The notes beneath the pieces were generated by a model. The model worked only from the letters and a program-made list of their open reading frames with translations, had not been told where the DNA came from and ran no database searches. A stretch of DNA of 64,000 nt from the NCBI RefSeq assembly GCF_900700375.1, contig NC_041719.1, positions 7,129,584 to 7,193,583 on the forward strand, written 5' to 3'. Source of the stretch: Denticeps clupeoides (lineage: Eukaryota; Chordata; Actinopteri; Clupeiformes; Denticipitidae). Made by a program: the position numbers and the translations under genes. Below, in pieces: positions 34,549-48,598 of the stretch; position 1 is the first letter of the stretch, and each line of letters opens with the position of its first letter.

Positions 34549-35404
34549 TGTAATTATCCTCAAGTTGGAGGTGGTGTAAGCAATAACATTAAATTCTCAG
34601 ATGTTATTGAGTGATGAGATGTTGCAGGCCACATTCAGAAATGAAGACTAAAACCCTGGACCACGGTCTCCACCTGCAGCCCCCATCATTCTTCCATCTG
34701 CTGCCGGTGAGGGGGAGTCTCTGCTCTCCTCTGCTTGAGTGGCCCAGAAGAGCCGAGAGTGCCTTCGGCGCCCAGGAAACGCTCAGGCCAAACACTAAAT
34801 ACTACACTGCCTGCCAGTTAAGATGTCAAGATGTAATTAAAAAAGAGGTGCTCAGCAGCAGAAAATGGAGGGAGGAGAAGTGAAGCTGCCTTCCTTTTCT
34901 GAGTCTCTGAGAGAAACGGCGATCACTAGAGCGAAGGGTTTCATTACTTATTCAAATGTGAGCTTAAATAGCATCAAGCATGAGCCACTCACACAGAAGA
35001 GTTAAAAAAGTAGAAATGTTCTAGTGATTTGGGAACAGTAAATAACCACATTGTTTTGTGAACTGTATGTTCCACGAGCTTATAAAAAGCACATCTCAAG
35101 GGATGAGAAATGAAGCCATGCATGGTTGCGGATCTGGGGAAACGTATCAGAGCACACGGCGCAGGATTTCATTCACAGTCTTCTCATTTCCAGACATTAT
35201 ATTTTGTAATCTGGGTTATGCAACGGTACCCCCTAAAAGTCGTGAGGAGAACAGAGCGCCATGGCAAACAGCTGAGGCACGGAATGCTGGCTCCTCCACC
35301 CTCGCGTGGAGTTCCAGGCCAAACCAGGATAGAGAACCTGAGCAGATTCCGTTGCGAATGTCACGGATTTGACATCGGGAAGGAGGCCATCTTTAAACAG
35401 CTGT

Positions 35405-35555
35405 GGGTGGCACAATGGCCATTTCCTTCAACTGTGAACACCATTGTGCAGAGAACAATGGCAGTGGCAGTAAGTGGGGCTTGAACCTGTGACTCTGCGG
35501 CCTTCTGGTTCATACGCAAGTGTGTAATGCACTGGGCTACTACCACCCATTTTAA
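35405..35555 (-). repeat. tRNA-derived SINE (family 2), old and diverged
   Basis: Reverse copy: GGCAGTAAGTGGGGCTTGAACC, then CTTCTGGTTCATACGCAAGT and GGGCTACTACCACCCA. The 3' part is poorly preserved. Confidence 0.7.
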
Positions 35556-35559
35556 ACAG

Positions 35560-36486
35560 TCCATCTCTCAGCATGCACCATGACACAATCTGAATACTAA
35601 CACTGAGCAATGTGCGCAGCAGCTCCCTTTTCTCAGCCTGGGTTAGACTCTTCAGCAGTTATCAGGTTGCTAATTTAGTGCTGAGCCTCAGGCACAATGT
35701 TCGCCAGATGTAAATTAAAGCTCTTTTTTACATCTCTTTTAATGAATGTCTTGTTTTCAATTGTTTTTTTTATAATTAGATTATGTCACGTCCCAGAATG
35801 CCAGAAAGTTTTTTTAGAGCGCCTTGTTTTGGCTGGATACTGGAAGTATTTCTGTTCACAGAGCATTCTCTAGTGGTGAGTTAAGGGAGAGGAGATGGAA
35901 TTTATTCCTTAAAATTGTATGACAAATACTTTTTGAGAACCTCAGACCATATTATTCTGTGTGAATTGGAGGGATTTTAGAAGTTATAATGGGGCAATTT
36001 ATAAATATGGAAACCAAATGTGTCTCTAAATGGACAATCATGTAAGGAATTGTCTACATAGATGGATAAAGCACCCAGCATACATGGACATAGCATGAAC
36101 AAGTCAAACTGGTCCCCGGATGACCTGATCATTTCCCTGTTTGTCAAGATCCAGAGAAATTTTCAGATTTGACAGATTTTCTGAGAATCAGAAAATCAAC
36201 ATAAATGTAGCAGGGAGTTCCTATTTATTCGAATTACTCACAGTCGGGCTACCTTTTCCAGCCACACAAAGTCTGTTCAAATATGGCATTCAAACGAAAT
36301 GTGAAGGAGATGATGAGTTTCCTGCTGGAAGTCAGACTGCTGGTCTGAAAGATCTATGCACAGTTTTCCCTCCCTCCACCGCTCCCTTCCTTCTTCTCCA
36401 CCAGAACCTGTCTTTCCTGTTCAGTCACTACTCACAGGACGAGCACCTTGCATGTCAGTGTGCGCGAAGCTGACAGGTGGGAAGCC
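35560..36486. other. Flank upstream of ttc22
   Basis: No gene or named repeat is seen; it is the presumed 5' UTR and promoter side of ttc22. A longer frame opens at 36448, but the family start fits the ATG at 36487. Confidence 0.4.
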
Positions 36487-40360
<3,874 letters not shown>

Positions 40361-40771
40361 GGATGTGAGACAGACCTGTGGACTGGATATGGAGAATGCT
40401 GTGACACAGGAATATCACTTGAGACGGGATTACTGCAAAATTGACAGCTTTCAGAAAAATCCACCCTCATAAAAAAACAAAAAAACAAAGATATGCTTGA
40501 AACACATCACCAAATGACATAGCGATGTGTGACTAAGGGCAGGAATTTAAAACATGAAATACTCAGTACAGCCAAATGATATTTTAAACACGCTGACAGC
40601 CATAATTAACGTGTGCACGTCACTTGCAATAACTTTTATATAATAATGTCACTTCACCTGAAAAGCTTGTTTAGGGTTGTTCTGTCACTCTGAAATCTTG
40701 TAAATACGCTGAAATGTGCATATTGAACTGAAATAGTAACATTTCAAAACGTGTTCTTTATGCCAAAGAAC

Positions 40772-40815
40772 ATTAAAGAAAGTGTAAACCACAGTGAATT
40801 ATTATCATTTTTATT
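40772..40815. terminator. Facing poly(A) signals of ttc22 and ttc4
   Basis: ATTAAA on the plus strand at 40772-40777 (ttc22, 412 bp past its stop) and AATAAA on the minus strand (TTTATT at 40810-40815; ttc4, 259 bp past its stop) face each other 32 bp apart. The two mature transcripts would therefore touch or slightly overlap. Confidence 0.55.
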
Positions 40816-40944
40816 ATTAGTGCAAGGACACATCAATAAGCATTTATGAAAACATGATTAGGATCAACGTTTGCAGCTGAACCTGTTATCAGATGGCAGT
40901 TTAATGTTCCTGCATGATTTTTCTCCCTCCAAAAGCAGGTCCTC

Positions 40945-41010
40945 TGGTACAGTCTGGTACAGTCTGGTACAGTCCGGTAAAGTCCGGTAAAGTCCGGTAA
41001 AGTCTGGTTA
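40945..41010. repeat. 10-bp tandem repeat in the ttc4 3' UTR
   Basis: Six to seven units of CTGGTACAGT, drifting to CCGGTAAAGT, within the presumed ttc4 3' UTR. Confidence 0.9.
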
Positions 41011-41073
41011 GTCGCAGCGTTTGTGAAGAGCAGAACTGTCTTTGCTTGGTGGATGTGAAATCCAGGTCAGGCT

Positions 41074-44000
41074 TTAACTATACTTCAGATGATGGACCTT
41101 CTTACCAGACAAAAACTGCTTACAAAACGGAGAACCGGCGACCAGCACAATGAAGCTGGGTGTGCCAGCCTTTACCGAGCATCTGGGGAGGGAAAAAATA
41201 CATAGCAATTGTAATGAGTAGATTTGTCCAAATGATGTCATAAATAATGTTGATTTGCTTCAATAGCACTTATTACTGTTCATACAGCAGCGCTGCGTAC
41301 CGGATGTGCTGCAAGGCTTTGAGGAGGGGGGTCTGCAGATCCACTTGATGCATCTCCTCTGTCTCCTCATCTTCAAAGTAGAGCTGCAGTACAGGGCAAA
41401 GACTAGATTATTCACAAATCAAACAATACGTTTTAAAGGCAACAGAATCGTAATATTGTTTAACTTTTGCTATTTACTGAGAAAAAAGCGTGGGTGAAAA
41501 TGGCACATTTCATTTCTTCTCAGACAATCATGTTGCTATGATGCTAGAGTGTGCAAAAAAGATTGTACTCTTATGGACAACTAGTTCTGCACCGGATCAC
41601 AGTTGATCTGTGATCCAAACCAATCCCTCTACATGGTTTGTCACGCACGTGAGACAAAGTGGAAGAGCAGAGGAGTTCAAGAAATCTCCAGCATTACTTA
41701 AATCTCATATGTGGGAGCATTTTGGCTTCCCTGGGAAAAGGGAGGTGGATAAAACCACCACAGTTTGTCGACAGCGTGGCAGGAGGAAGTCGTATGAGAC
41801 TGGCTGCTCATTTGAAATGGCCTCACCCTGGCATGACAGGACCTAAGACGAAGGCTGTGCAACAACCGCTAATATCCTCGGCATATAAGCAGCCCTTTGC
41901 TGCCCAGAACATGCAGCAATTTGAGGTCGAATAAATCAGAAAGCATTGGCTTAAAAAGATTTGAATAACTAAATTACTGATAATGTGCAGAACCAATTTA
42001 GTAAATAAGGCTGGTTACCATGCGAAATGCTCTCAACTACTCACTGTGTGTAGCCAAGTGTGATTTATTGCAAGACAAAAAAAGCATAAGAAAGATTGCT
42101 GGGTTAATAAGCGAACACACCAACCTGCAGGTTCTGAGGCTGGTACTTTTGGTCCGTGTCCCATGGAGGAAGCTCCTGTCCAAACATGACAGCCAGATGA
42201 TCCATGAAACTAAAAAATAAATGGTCATCTTTGTCTTAGAACCGACCTCACACTCAAGATTGATCTTCGAGCACATTAGCCCTTTCTTAACAATCCAAAG
42301 TTTTAGTTTAAAAACCCTGGTACTCACCGGGACGACTCGTTGAATGCAGAGATAAAGTCTGTCTGTCTGTGCTCGGGGTAGAGGAACAGCACTGGCCAGT
42401 TGAGGGCGCCCTGCTCATCCAGGTACACCCGAGCCCCGGTCGCCTCCTGGGACAGGACACCGTCCAACCCCATCTCTGCCCGGCCTGCATCGACCATGTC
42501 ATCCTTTCCCTCCTCATCCTCACTATCTGAACCCCTCTGAGGCTTCTCTTGCGCTGTGAGCTTGATGCCGCGCTCCTGTGCAAGTGTGTGCAGCAATAAA
42601 CGCACATTCAACGATCTCTGTACATTTAGGAATTCATTCCAATGCTCAGCAACCTCTGTACACCAATTACAGATTCAACACAAGCCTAACCTCAAGCCTG
42701 TGAAAGTTTTATTAAAATGCTTAACACACCTTAATGGCTGCCAGCAAGGCATCCCTCTCGCCACGCTCCTTCTTCTCTTTTAATTTTGCTTTCCTGGCAT
42801 CTCGATCTACCGCTCTCTGCTCAACAAAGACAGACAGCCAAGCAGTTTTTAAAAGCTTTTCTTGATGGTGCAGCGTTCTGTAAAAAAACAACAGCACATT
42901 TGTAAAGGTACTCCGACCTTCAGCTTGTCTGCCTTGCACCGCAGCTCCTGCAGACTTTTATCTGTGGGATGAACTTGCAGGCCCTCGTCACACCACCGCA
43001 GCGCATCTGTGTAGCTGCGCAGCACCATGCAACACTGGCCACCTGCACCGTACAATCACAACGTGCTCTACCACTGGAAGTGGACATTAATGCACCAACA
43101 TTGCTCATTTGGGAAGGCTACATGAATCCCACACCTCGGAGTAAAGCCTTGAGGTGGTCCGGTTTCAGCCTCTTGGCTGCTGTGGCATCATTCAGAGCTG
43201 ATCGTATGTTCCCTGGAAAATGCAACACACACACACAAAGCCTTTACTTACTTCTTTACATGAGCTGTGCAGCTCAAACACGGCACAATATACAGTATAG
43301 GCCAAAAGTTTGGACACACCTTCTCATTCAATGTGTTTTCTTTATTTTCATGACCATTTACACTGATAGATTCTCACTGAAGGCATCAAAACTATGAATG
43401 AACACATGTGGAGTTATGTACTTATGAGTTATTATTACTGCCTTGACCACTCTTGGCATTCTCTCCATGAGCTTCAAGAGGTCGTCACCTGAAATGGTTT
43501 TCCAACAGTCTTGAAGGAGTTCCCAGAGGTGTTTAGCACTTGTTGGCCCCTTTGCCTTCATGGTCCAGCTCAACCCAAACCATCTGGATTGGGTTCAGGT
43601 CCGGTGACTGTGGAGGCCAGGTCTCCACTTTTTGTTAAGTACATAACTCCACATGTGTTCATTCATAGTTATGATGCCTTCAGTGAGAATCTACCAACGT
43701 AAATGGTCATGAAAATAAAGAAAACACATTGAATTAGAAGGTGTGTCCAAATCTTTGGCCTGTACTGTACAAAATATGTTGCTGTTAACACTACAAACAG
43801 AGCGACAGCCAGTGATAATGAAAGACACAGGGCATGTCGGTGGAGCGTACCCAGGTGGAAGTGGGCAGCCGCTCGGTTAGTATACAGGACAGCGTTGAGT
43901 TCTGAGTCAACACAGTTCTTCTTCAGACCCTCAGTGTAGGACAGTATGGCCTTTTTATAATTCTTCTCCTTAAAGTAGTCATTTCCCTCGTTCTTCAGCC

Positions 44001-44473
44001 TCTTTGCCTGCTCTGGGTGGGACGTGATGGAACAAACAAAAAAGAAAAAAAGAAAGACAGCAAAATATTATTTAAACTGGGAGCAAAATGACAAGACGTA
44101 GGAATATGTCCTGGTGTACAGTAATATCAAACGTATTAGAAATATCAACCTTCGGGCGGACTGTCATCGTTGTGTATGATGGACTGCAAACAGGCCAGGT
44201 CAGGGTGGGTCACGGGGTCGATTTCTTCTGGAGCTCTCTTCATGAACATTGGCACCTTATCAAACTCCTGAGGAGGATATATAAAGACGCCAGCAGCCCA
44301 TCTCACGCCTGTTCGTCCGAAATGCTTAATAAAAGAAGCATTAGTGAACATCATCCTACCTCCTCCCAGTTGCTCTCGTTAAACGCATTCTCATACTTCT
44401 GCGTCTTAAATTTGTCCATAAACTCGTCCATGCCGTCGTCGCTGTCGTTCCCTTGCTGCACTGACGAAGCCAT
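41074..44473 (-). CDS. ttc4: Tetratricopeptide repeat protein 4 (Hsp90 co-chaperone, Cns1 homologue)
   Basis: TPR co-chaperone binding Hsp90 and Hsp70. Ten exons: 44473-44360, 44267-44150, 44012-43851, 43212-43135, 43042-42918, 42819-42730, 42575-42328, 42209-42125, 41383-41301 and 41182-41074. They sum to 1212 nt (403 residues plus stop), all in phase; human TTC4 is about 387. Recognisable blocks: DDGMDEFMDKFKTQKYENAF, FDKVPMFMKRAPEEIDP, HPDLACLQSIIHNDD, the TPR region (LKNEGNDYFKEKNYKKAILS, VLYTNRAAAHFHLGNIRSAL, RWCDEGLQVHPTDKSLQELR), and the C-terminal wheel domain (ALNWPVLFLYPEHRQTDFIS, GSPFCKQFLSGKKVHHL). It lies head-to-tail behind pars2, 476 bp from the pars2 stop codon. Confidence 0.96.
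41640..41930 (+). mobile_element. hAT transposase fossil (BED zinc-finger end) in ttc4 intron
   Basis: Plus-strand frames resemble the N-terminus of hAT transposases: SHMWEHFGFPGKREVDKTTT, then VCRQRGRRKSYETGCSFEMA, and in a neighbouring frame TKAVQQPLISSAYKQPFAA, a typical segment after the BED finger. The second zinc Cys of the CxxC pair and the HxxxH pair are not intact, and the frame changes once, so it is a dead fragment. No terminal inverted repeats were found. Confidence 0.7.
43293..43767. mobile_element. Complete non-autonomous Tc1/mariner element with TA target duplication
   Basis: Both ends carry the same inverted repeat (CAGTATAGGCCAAAAGTTTG at the left and its near complement ending GGCCTGTACTG at the right), flanked by TA at 43291-43292 and 43768-43769. 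About 475 bp. The centre retains a short minus-strand stretch of Tc1 transposase (AKHLWELLQDCWKTISGDDL). It sits in the ttc4 intron between exons 3 and 4. Confidence 0.92.
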
Positions 44474-44720
44474 CGTTGCAGCGGTCTTGCTAATTTTGGA
44501 GACAATCCTCTATTCTATTATAAAGCAGCTGAAATGTAATGTTTTTCGCCGCGTGTGGCAGCAACTACGACAGCAGGAACGATCGCGAAACGGCTAGAGG
44601 AACTGTGATTGGTGGACACACGTGTTGGTGCAACTGTAAAATAGGCCCCCGCGAAACAACGCGCACACTTTAGTTCCGATATCACATCGGCAACATAATA
44701 CCCGATCAGTCTACTCAATA
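44474..44720 (-). promoter_or_regulatory. ttc4 promoter interval
   Basis: The 340 bp between the pars2 poly(A) signal and the ttc4 ATG are CpG-enriched and contain an ATTGG (inverted CCAAT) near 44610. Inferred promoter. Confidence 0.4.
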
Positions 44721-44813
44721 CGTAATAACGCAGTTTAGCAAGAACTTAACATGTATTAACTATTTATTACATTTCCACACAGAGATAAATGACCAACAGC
44801 GTTGCATAAAATC

Positions 44814-44819
44814 TTTATT
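44814..44819 (-). terminator. pars2 poly(A) signal
   Basis: TTTATT on the plus strand is AATAAA on the minus strand, 131 bp past the pars2 stop codon. Confidence 0.7.
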
Positions 44820-44949
44820 TGTACAAAACGTAACATTTCTGTACTGAAATCATGTACAGAGTATGCCAGTGTCACGGTCCCCTTTCAAAGTTCTTGTTTA
44901 ACATTTCACATTTAGAAAAAAAAAAAAAAAACTCACCCAAAACTCACAA

Positions 44950-46962
44950 TCATACAGTTTCCACTCGACTCAGCATGTCCACAAGAGCCTCCCTGCTGAG
45001 GAACAGGGTCTCTCCACTATTCTGGCAGACCACCTCAAACTGGGGCAGCTCCTCTGCCGCCCTCGGCCCAACCACCACCACATATGGGTATCCCAGCCTG
45101 GCAGCGTCCTTGAGCCGCTTCCCTATGGTCATCTGGGTCCGGTCGTCCAGCACCACCTCCCCCCTGAGATTGGAAAGGCCGCTCCCCAGGCTGTGAGCAA
45201 GCTCCTCGGCCAGGCTAGTCAATTGTCCAGTCTTGCTGCCTCTCTTAGGGGGCAGAACACACACCTGGTAGGGGGCCAGGAAAGATGGCCAGCGAATGGC
45301 GTCGTCTGATGAAAGGACCTCGATGGCGGCGGCGAGAATGCGGGATACGCCCAGTCCAAAGCAGCCCATCTCTGCCACCTCTGGTTTGTTCTGGGCATTG
45401 ATGAAGGTGGCATTAAACACACTGGAGTATTTGGTGCCCAGGTAAAAAGTGTGGCCGACCTCAATACCTTTAGACTCTACCAGGCTGCTGCTCTCGCACC
45501 GCGGGCAGTCCGCCCGGCCAGGCGACAGCGTTTCAACGTTAGCGGCGAAGCCGCAGTTACCACAAACCTGCAGCCGGTCCTCACCGATGTCAGCAGGCAG
45601 GTGGAACTCGTGGGACAGGGTGCCACCGATGTTGCCAGTGTCGGCCTGAACCTGCACCCATCTCAGCCCCAGCTGGTCAAAGAGGCGGCCGTATGCCTCG
45701 CACACAGACTGGTAAGTGTGCTGCGCGGCATCCTTGTCCACATCAAACGAATACATGTCCTTCATGTAAAACTCTCGGCCCCGCAGCAAGCCAAACTTTG
45801 GCTTTTGCTCGTCACGAAACTTCCTTGTCACCTAAAAACAGAAAAAGAAAAGTACTGGTAACTGGAGGAGACAGTAGTGAGAACTATGTCTTAAGGCAGA
45901 AATATACTTGCTGTCAACTATGTACGTATGTGCAGAAATGCAACGCCTTTAGGGGCGTTATAGGGCCGGCTTTGAGAGATCTGCACTCAACAGAGTGGGG
46001 GGCAGTGGTGGCCTAGCGGTTAAGGAAGCCGCCCCGTAATCAGAAGGTTGCTTATTCGAGTCCCCATTCGCCGAGGCGCCACTGAGCAAAGCACCGTCCC
46101 CACACACTGCTCCCCGGGCTCCTGTCATGGCTGCCCACTGCTCACCAAGGGTGATGGTTAAAAGCAGAGGACACGTTTCGTTGAGTCACCGCGTGCTGTG
46201 CTGCAGAGTTTCACAATGAGAATCACTTCACTTTCACTAACAGGTGACTATTTTAAGATCTAGGTTTTAGTTCATCACTTGGTTTGCGGCCTCGACACTG
46301 ACCCCTGGTGGTAAGAAGTACACATTACAGATTACGACGCGCCGCACTGACGCAACTCTGTACGTTTACGCGTACGCAGTTTGTTTCTGGCTTTATACGG
46401 CAGCTCGGAAGCACGTAAAATCCGTCTGAGACGCGAGTACCTGGTACAGGAGTAGGGGCAGCTGTTTGTAGGACAAGCCGCCCTGCGACGCCAGCAGCTC
46501 CGTCACCGCCTCCTCGTGCGTGGGTCCCAGGCAGTAGTCCGTCCCGTGACGGTCGCGCAGGCGGAACATCTCCTTCCCCATGAGCCCCCAGCGCCCGCTG
46601 CGCTTCCACGGCTCCGCGGCGCACAGGGCGGGCATGTCCAGCTTCTGCCCGCCGACGCCGCGCATCTCCCGGTCCACGAGGCGCACCAGCTTCTCCAGGG
46701 AGCGCACGGCGCCGGGCAGGTAGTGGAAGCAGCCGGGGCTGGACGGGTGCAGCAGGCCGCCCTGGAGCATCAGCCTCTGGCTGCGGCAGGTCATGTCGCC
46801 GGCGTCCTGGCCCTCGCGGAGGTTACAGGGCTGGAAGAGCCGCGACACTCGGGCCGGGGGCGCGTTCGAGGCGGCGCGGCTCACGCATGAGAGCCCGGGC
46901 GCCGCCAGCGGTCTACGGCGGGAGAGCCGCAGGAAAGGCTCCATTCTGGCGTTACGGAGCAA
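44950..46962 (-). CDS. pars2: Mitochondrial prolyl-tRNA synthetase
   Basis: Class II aminoacyl-tRNA synthetase charging mitochondrial tRNA-Pro in the matrix. Two coding exons, 46962-46441 and 45831-44950, join in phase 0 (LLYQ|VTRKF) to give 467 residues from the first ATG; human PARS2 is 475. A second ATG at 46944 (MEPFLRLSRRRPLAAPG) gives a more typical basic mitochondrial presequence and may be the true start. Motifs: GCFHYLPGAVRSLEKLVRLV (motif 1 region), GTDYCLGPTHEEAVTELLAS, motif 2 FRDEQKPKFGLLRGREFYMK, motif 3 CFGLGVSRILAAAIE, and a C-terminal anticodon-binding domain from YQVCVLPPKRGS. The 609-bp intron contains a SINE. Exon 1 is very CpG-rich. Confidence 0.95.
45992..46237 (+). repeat. 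tRNA-derived SINE (family 1) in the pars2 intron
   Basis: Forward copy, antisense to pars2: GGGGCAGTGGTGGCCTAGCG to GAATCACTTCACTTTCA. Nearly full consensus. Confidence 0.92.
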
Positions 46963-47167
46963 ACCGCCGATTAAACAGCGATTGCATGATGCGACTTTGG
47001 AAGGTTCAGACCGACCACGCTGCTCTTCTCCGGTTAGACCGTTTTCGGACCGCTCGAGGGCCTGAAAGATGTCGCATCGCCACCAACCGAGCTGGAGTGG
47101 AGTTGCGAGTGGGCGGCGTCACGACAGTTCGACTTCTCACAACCATTTTTGTCCTGTTTCTTTCCAA

Positions 47168-47284
47168 AGTGAAGTGGCTTTTAATCGGTCACCCTTGGTG
47201 GGCGGTGTGTGTGTTGCTCAGTGGCACCTTGGCGGATCGGGATGCGAACCGGCAACCTTCCGGTCGCGGGCCACCACTGCCCCT
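47168..47284 (-). repeat. tRNA-derived SINE (family 1), partial
   Basis: Reverse copy upstream of pars2: AAGTGAAGTGGCTTTTAATC, then CACCCTTGGTGGGCGGTG and GGGCCACCACTGCCCC. Confidence 0.75.
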
Positions 47285-47381
47285 CGTGTATGTTTTATAG
47301 CATCCACAAAGGGAGGTTATGTGTGCAGGAGTGAGAATATTTCAACAATCAGGGCACACACAGGGCAAGAATAAATAACTT

Positions 47382-47432
47382 TATTCAGACGCCCTTATCC
47401 AGACTGACTTACAATCAGTAGTTAGGACAGTT
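47382..47432 (-). repeat. SINE family 2 tail fragment
   Basis: TTATTCAGACGCCCTTATCC then CTTACAATCAGTAGTTAGGA; only the 3' portion remains. Confidence 0.7.
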
Positions 47433-47730
47433 TTTCCAATGTGGGCGTGGCCAAGAACTGACACCACAGTCAAATGAAGTTTAGTAGTCATCAAACGACT
47501 AAAACCACAGCATGCATGCTTCTTTAAGCATCACTTGTCATGCGCTGGTTGCTGCTGACGGACAGAAGCAATGGAGACAACCCTGGAGCGATGAAGACAC
47601 GAGTGAAGGAGATGAATTGACCACACTTTGCTTCTTGGACCTTTTTGGCACTCTGCTTTTCCTTTTTTTTTTGACCGGTGGTAACAGTTCATTGTCAGGG
47701 CAAGTACAGGGCATTTCTAGCAACTAAGGT

Positions 47731-47912
47731 GTGGTAGTAGCCTAGTGGGTAACACACTCGCCTATGATCCAGAAGACCCAGGTTCAAATCCCACTTACTA
47801 CCATTGTGTCCCTGAGCAAGACACTTAACCCTAAGTTGCTCCAGGGGGGAATGTCCCTGTAACTACTGATTGTAAGTCGCTCTGGATAAGGGCGTCTGGT
47901 AAATGCAAGGTG
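47731..47912 (+). repeat. tRNA-derived SINE (family 2)
   Basis: Forward copy: GTGGTAGTAGCCTAGTGGGT to AAGGGCGTCTGGTAAATGC. Close to consensus. Confidence 0.9.
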
Positions 47913-48550
47913 GAATGTGGGGGGGGAATAAATAAATAATACGTACAGCAACACCCACCCAAACATGGATATGCGTAAGAAAATACAATACTCTTCTGTA
48001 CGAAATGCCACTGAGCTTCATCACTTCTCTACCCTCCTATATATGACAACGTGAACAGTGTCTCAATGAGAAGAACTCTTCGCTATTGTACAATTGTCAA
48101 AGAAAGAGTATTCGTCAGTTTCCCCCTTGCCTCAACAAAAGGAAATGGAAGCGGATTTTACTCGGCCTTCTCAGCGCAGAAACATTCCACGAGTAGTCTG
48201 GAGTGCATTTAAAGTGATCATTTTAACCCACTAAACTGACCGGACTGCTCCACTCGTCCCGCGAACAGCTATTACATGTTGGATTTCAATTCTCCCACGT
48301 GGCTGGACTGCACAGGTCAGAAAAAGCAGCATTCTGTAGAGCTGGAAGAAACGAGCTTTAATGAAATAGACCACCGCACATTGGTGTACTGTATTTTAAA
48401 GTGTTTACAAGACAGTTTTACATGGTCGTGCAAGGAAAGCAATATTTAAAAAAAAATTATTCACAGACGCAAACAAAAACTTCTGTCCAGTTTTTTCTGC
48501 ACTCCAGTGCAAGCAGGGGGCTGGGCTCCCTGTAAATAAGTCCATTAAAA
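47913..48550. other. Flank downstream of ifi30
   Basis: No exon or named repeat is seen between the SINE and the ifi30 poly(A) signal. Confidence 0.4.
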
Positions 48551-48560
48551 TTTATTTATT
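48551..48560 (-). terminator. ifi30 poly(A) signal
   Basis: Overlapping TTTATT motifs on the plus strand (AATAAATAAA on the minus strand), about 40 bp past the ifi30 stop. Confidence 0.7.
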
Positions 48561-48598
48561 AAACATTACAATCTTAAAACCACAGAATGCCACTCAGT

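Noticed and set aside
46516-46890. Long plus-strand ORF over pars2 exon 1
   Set aside because: Antisense shadow in a GC-rich coding exon.
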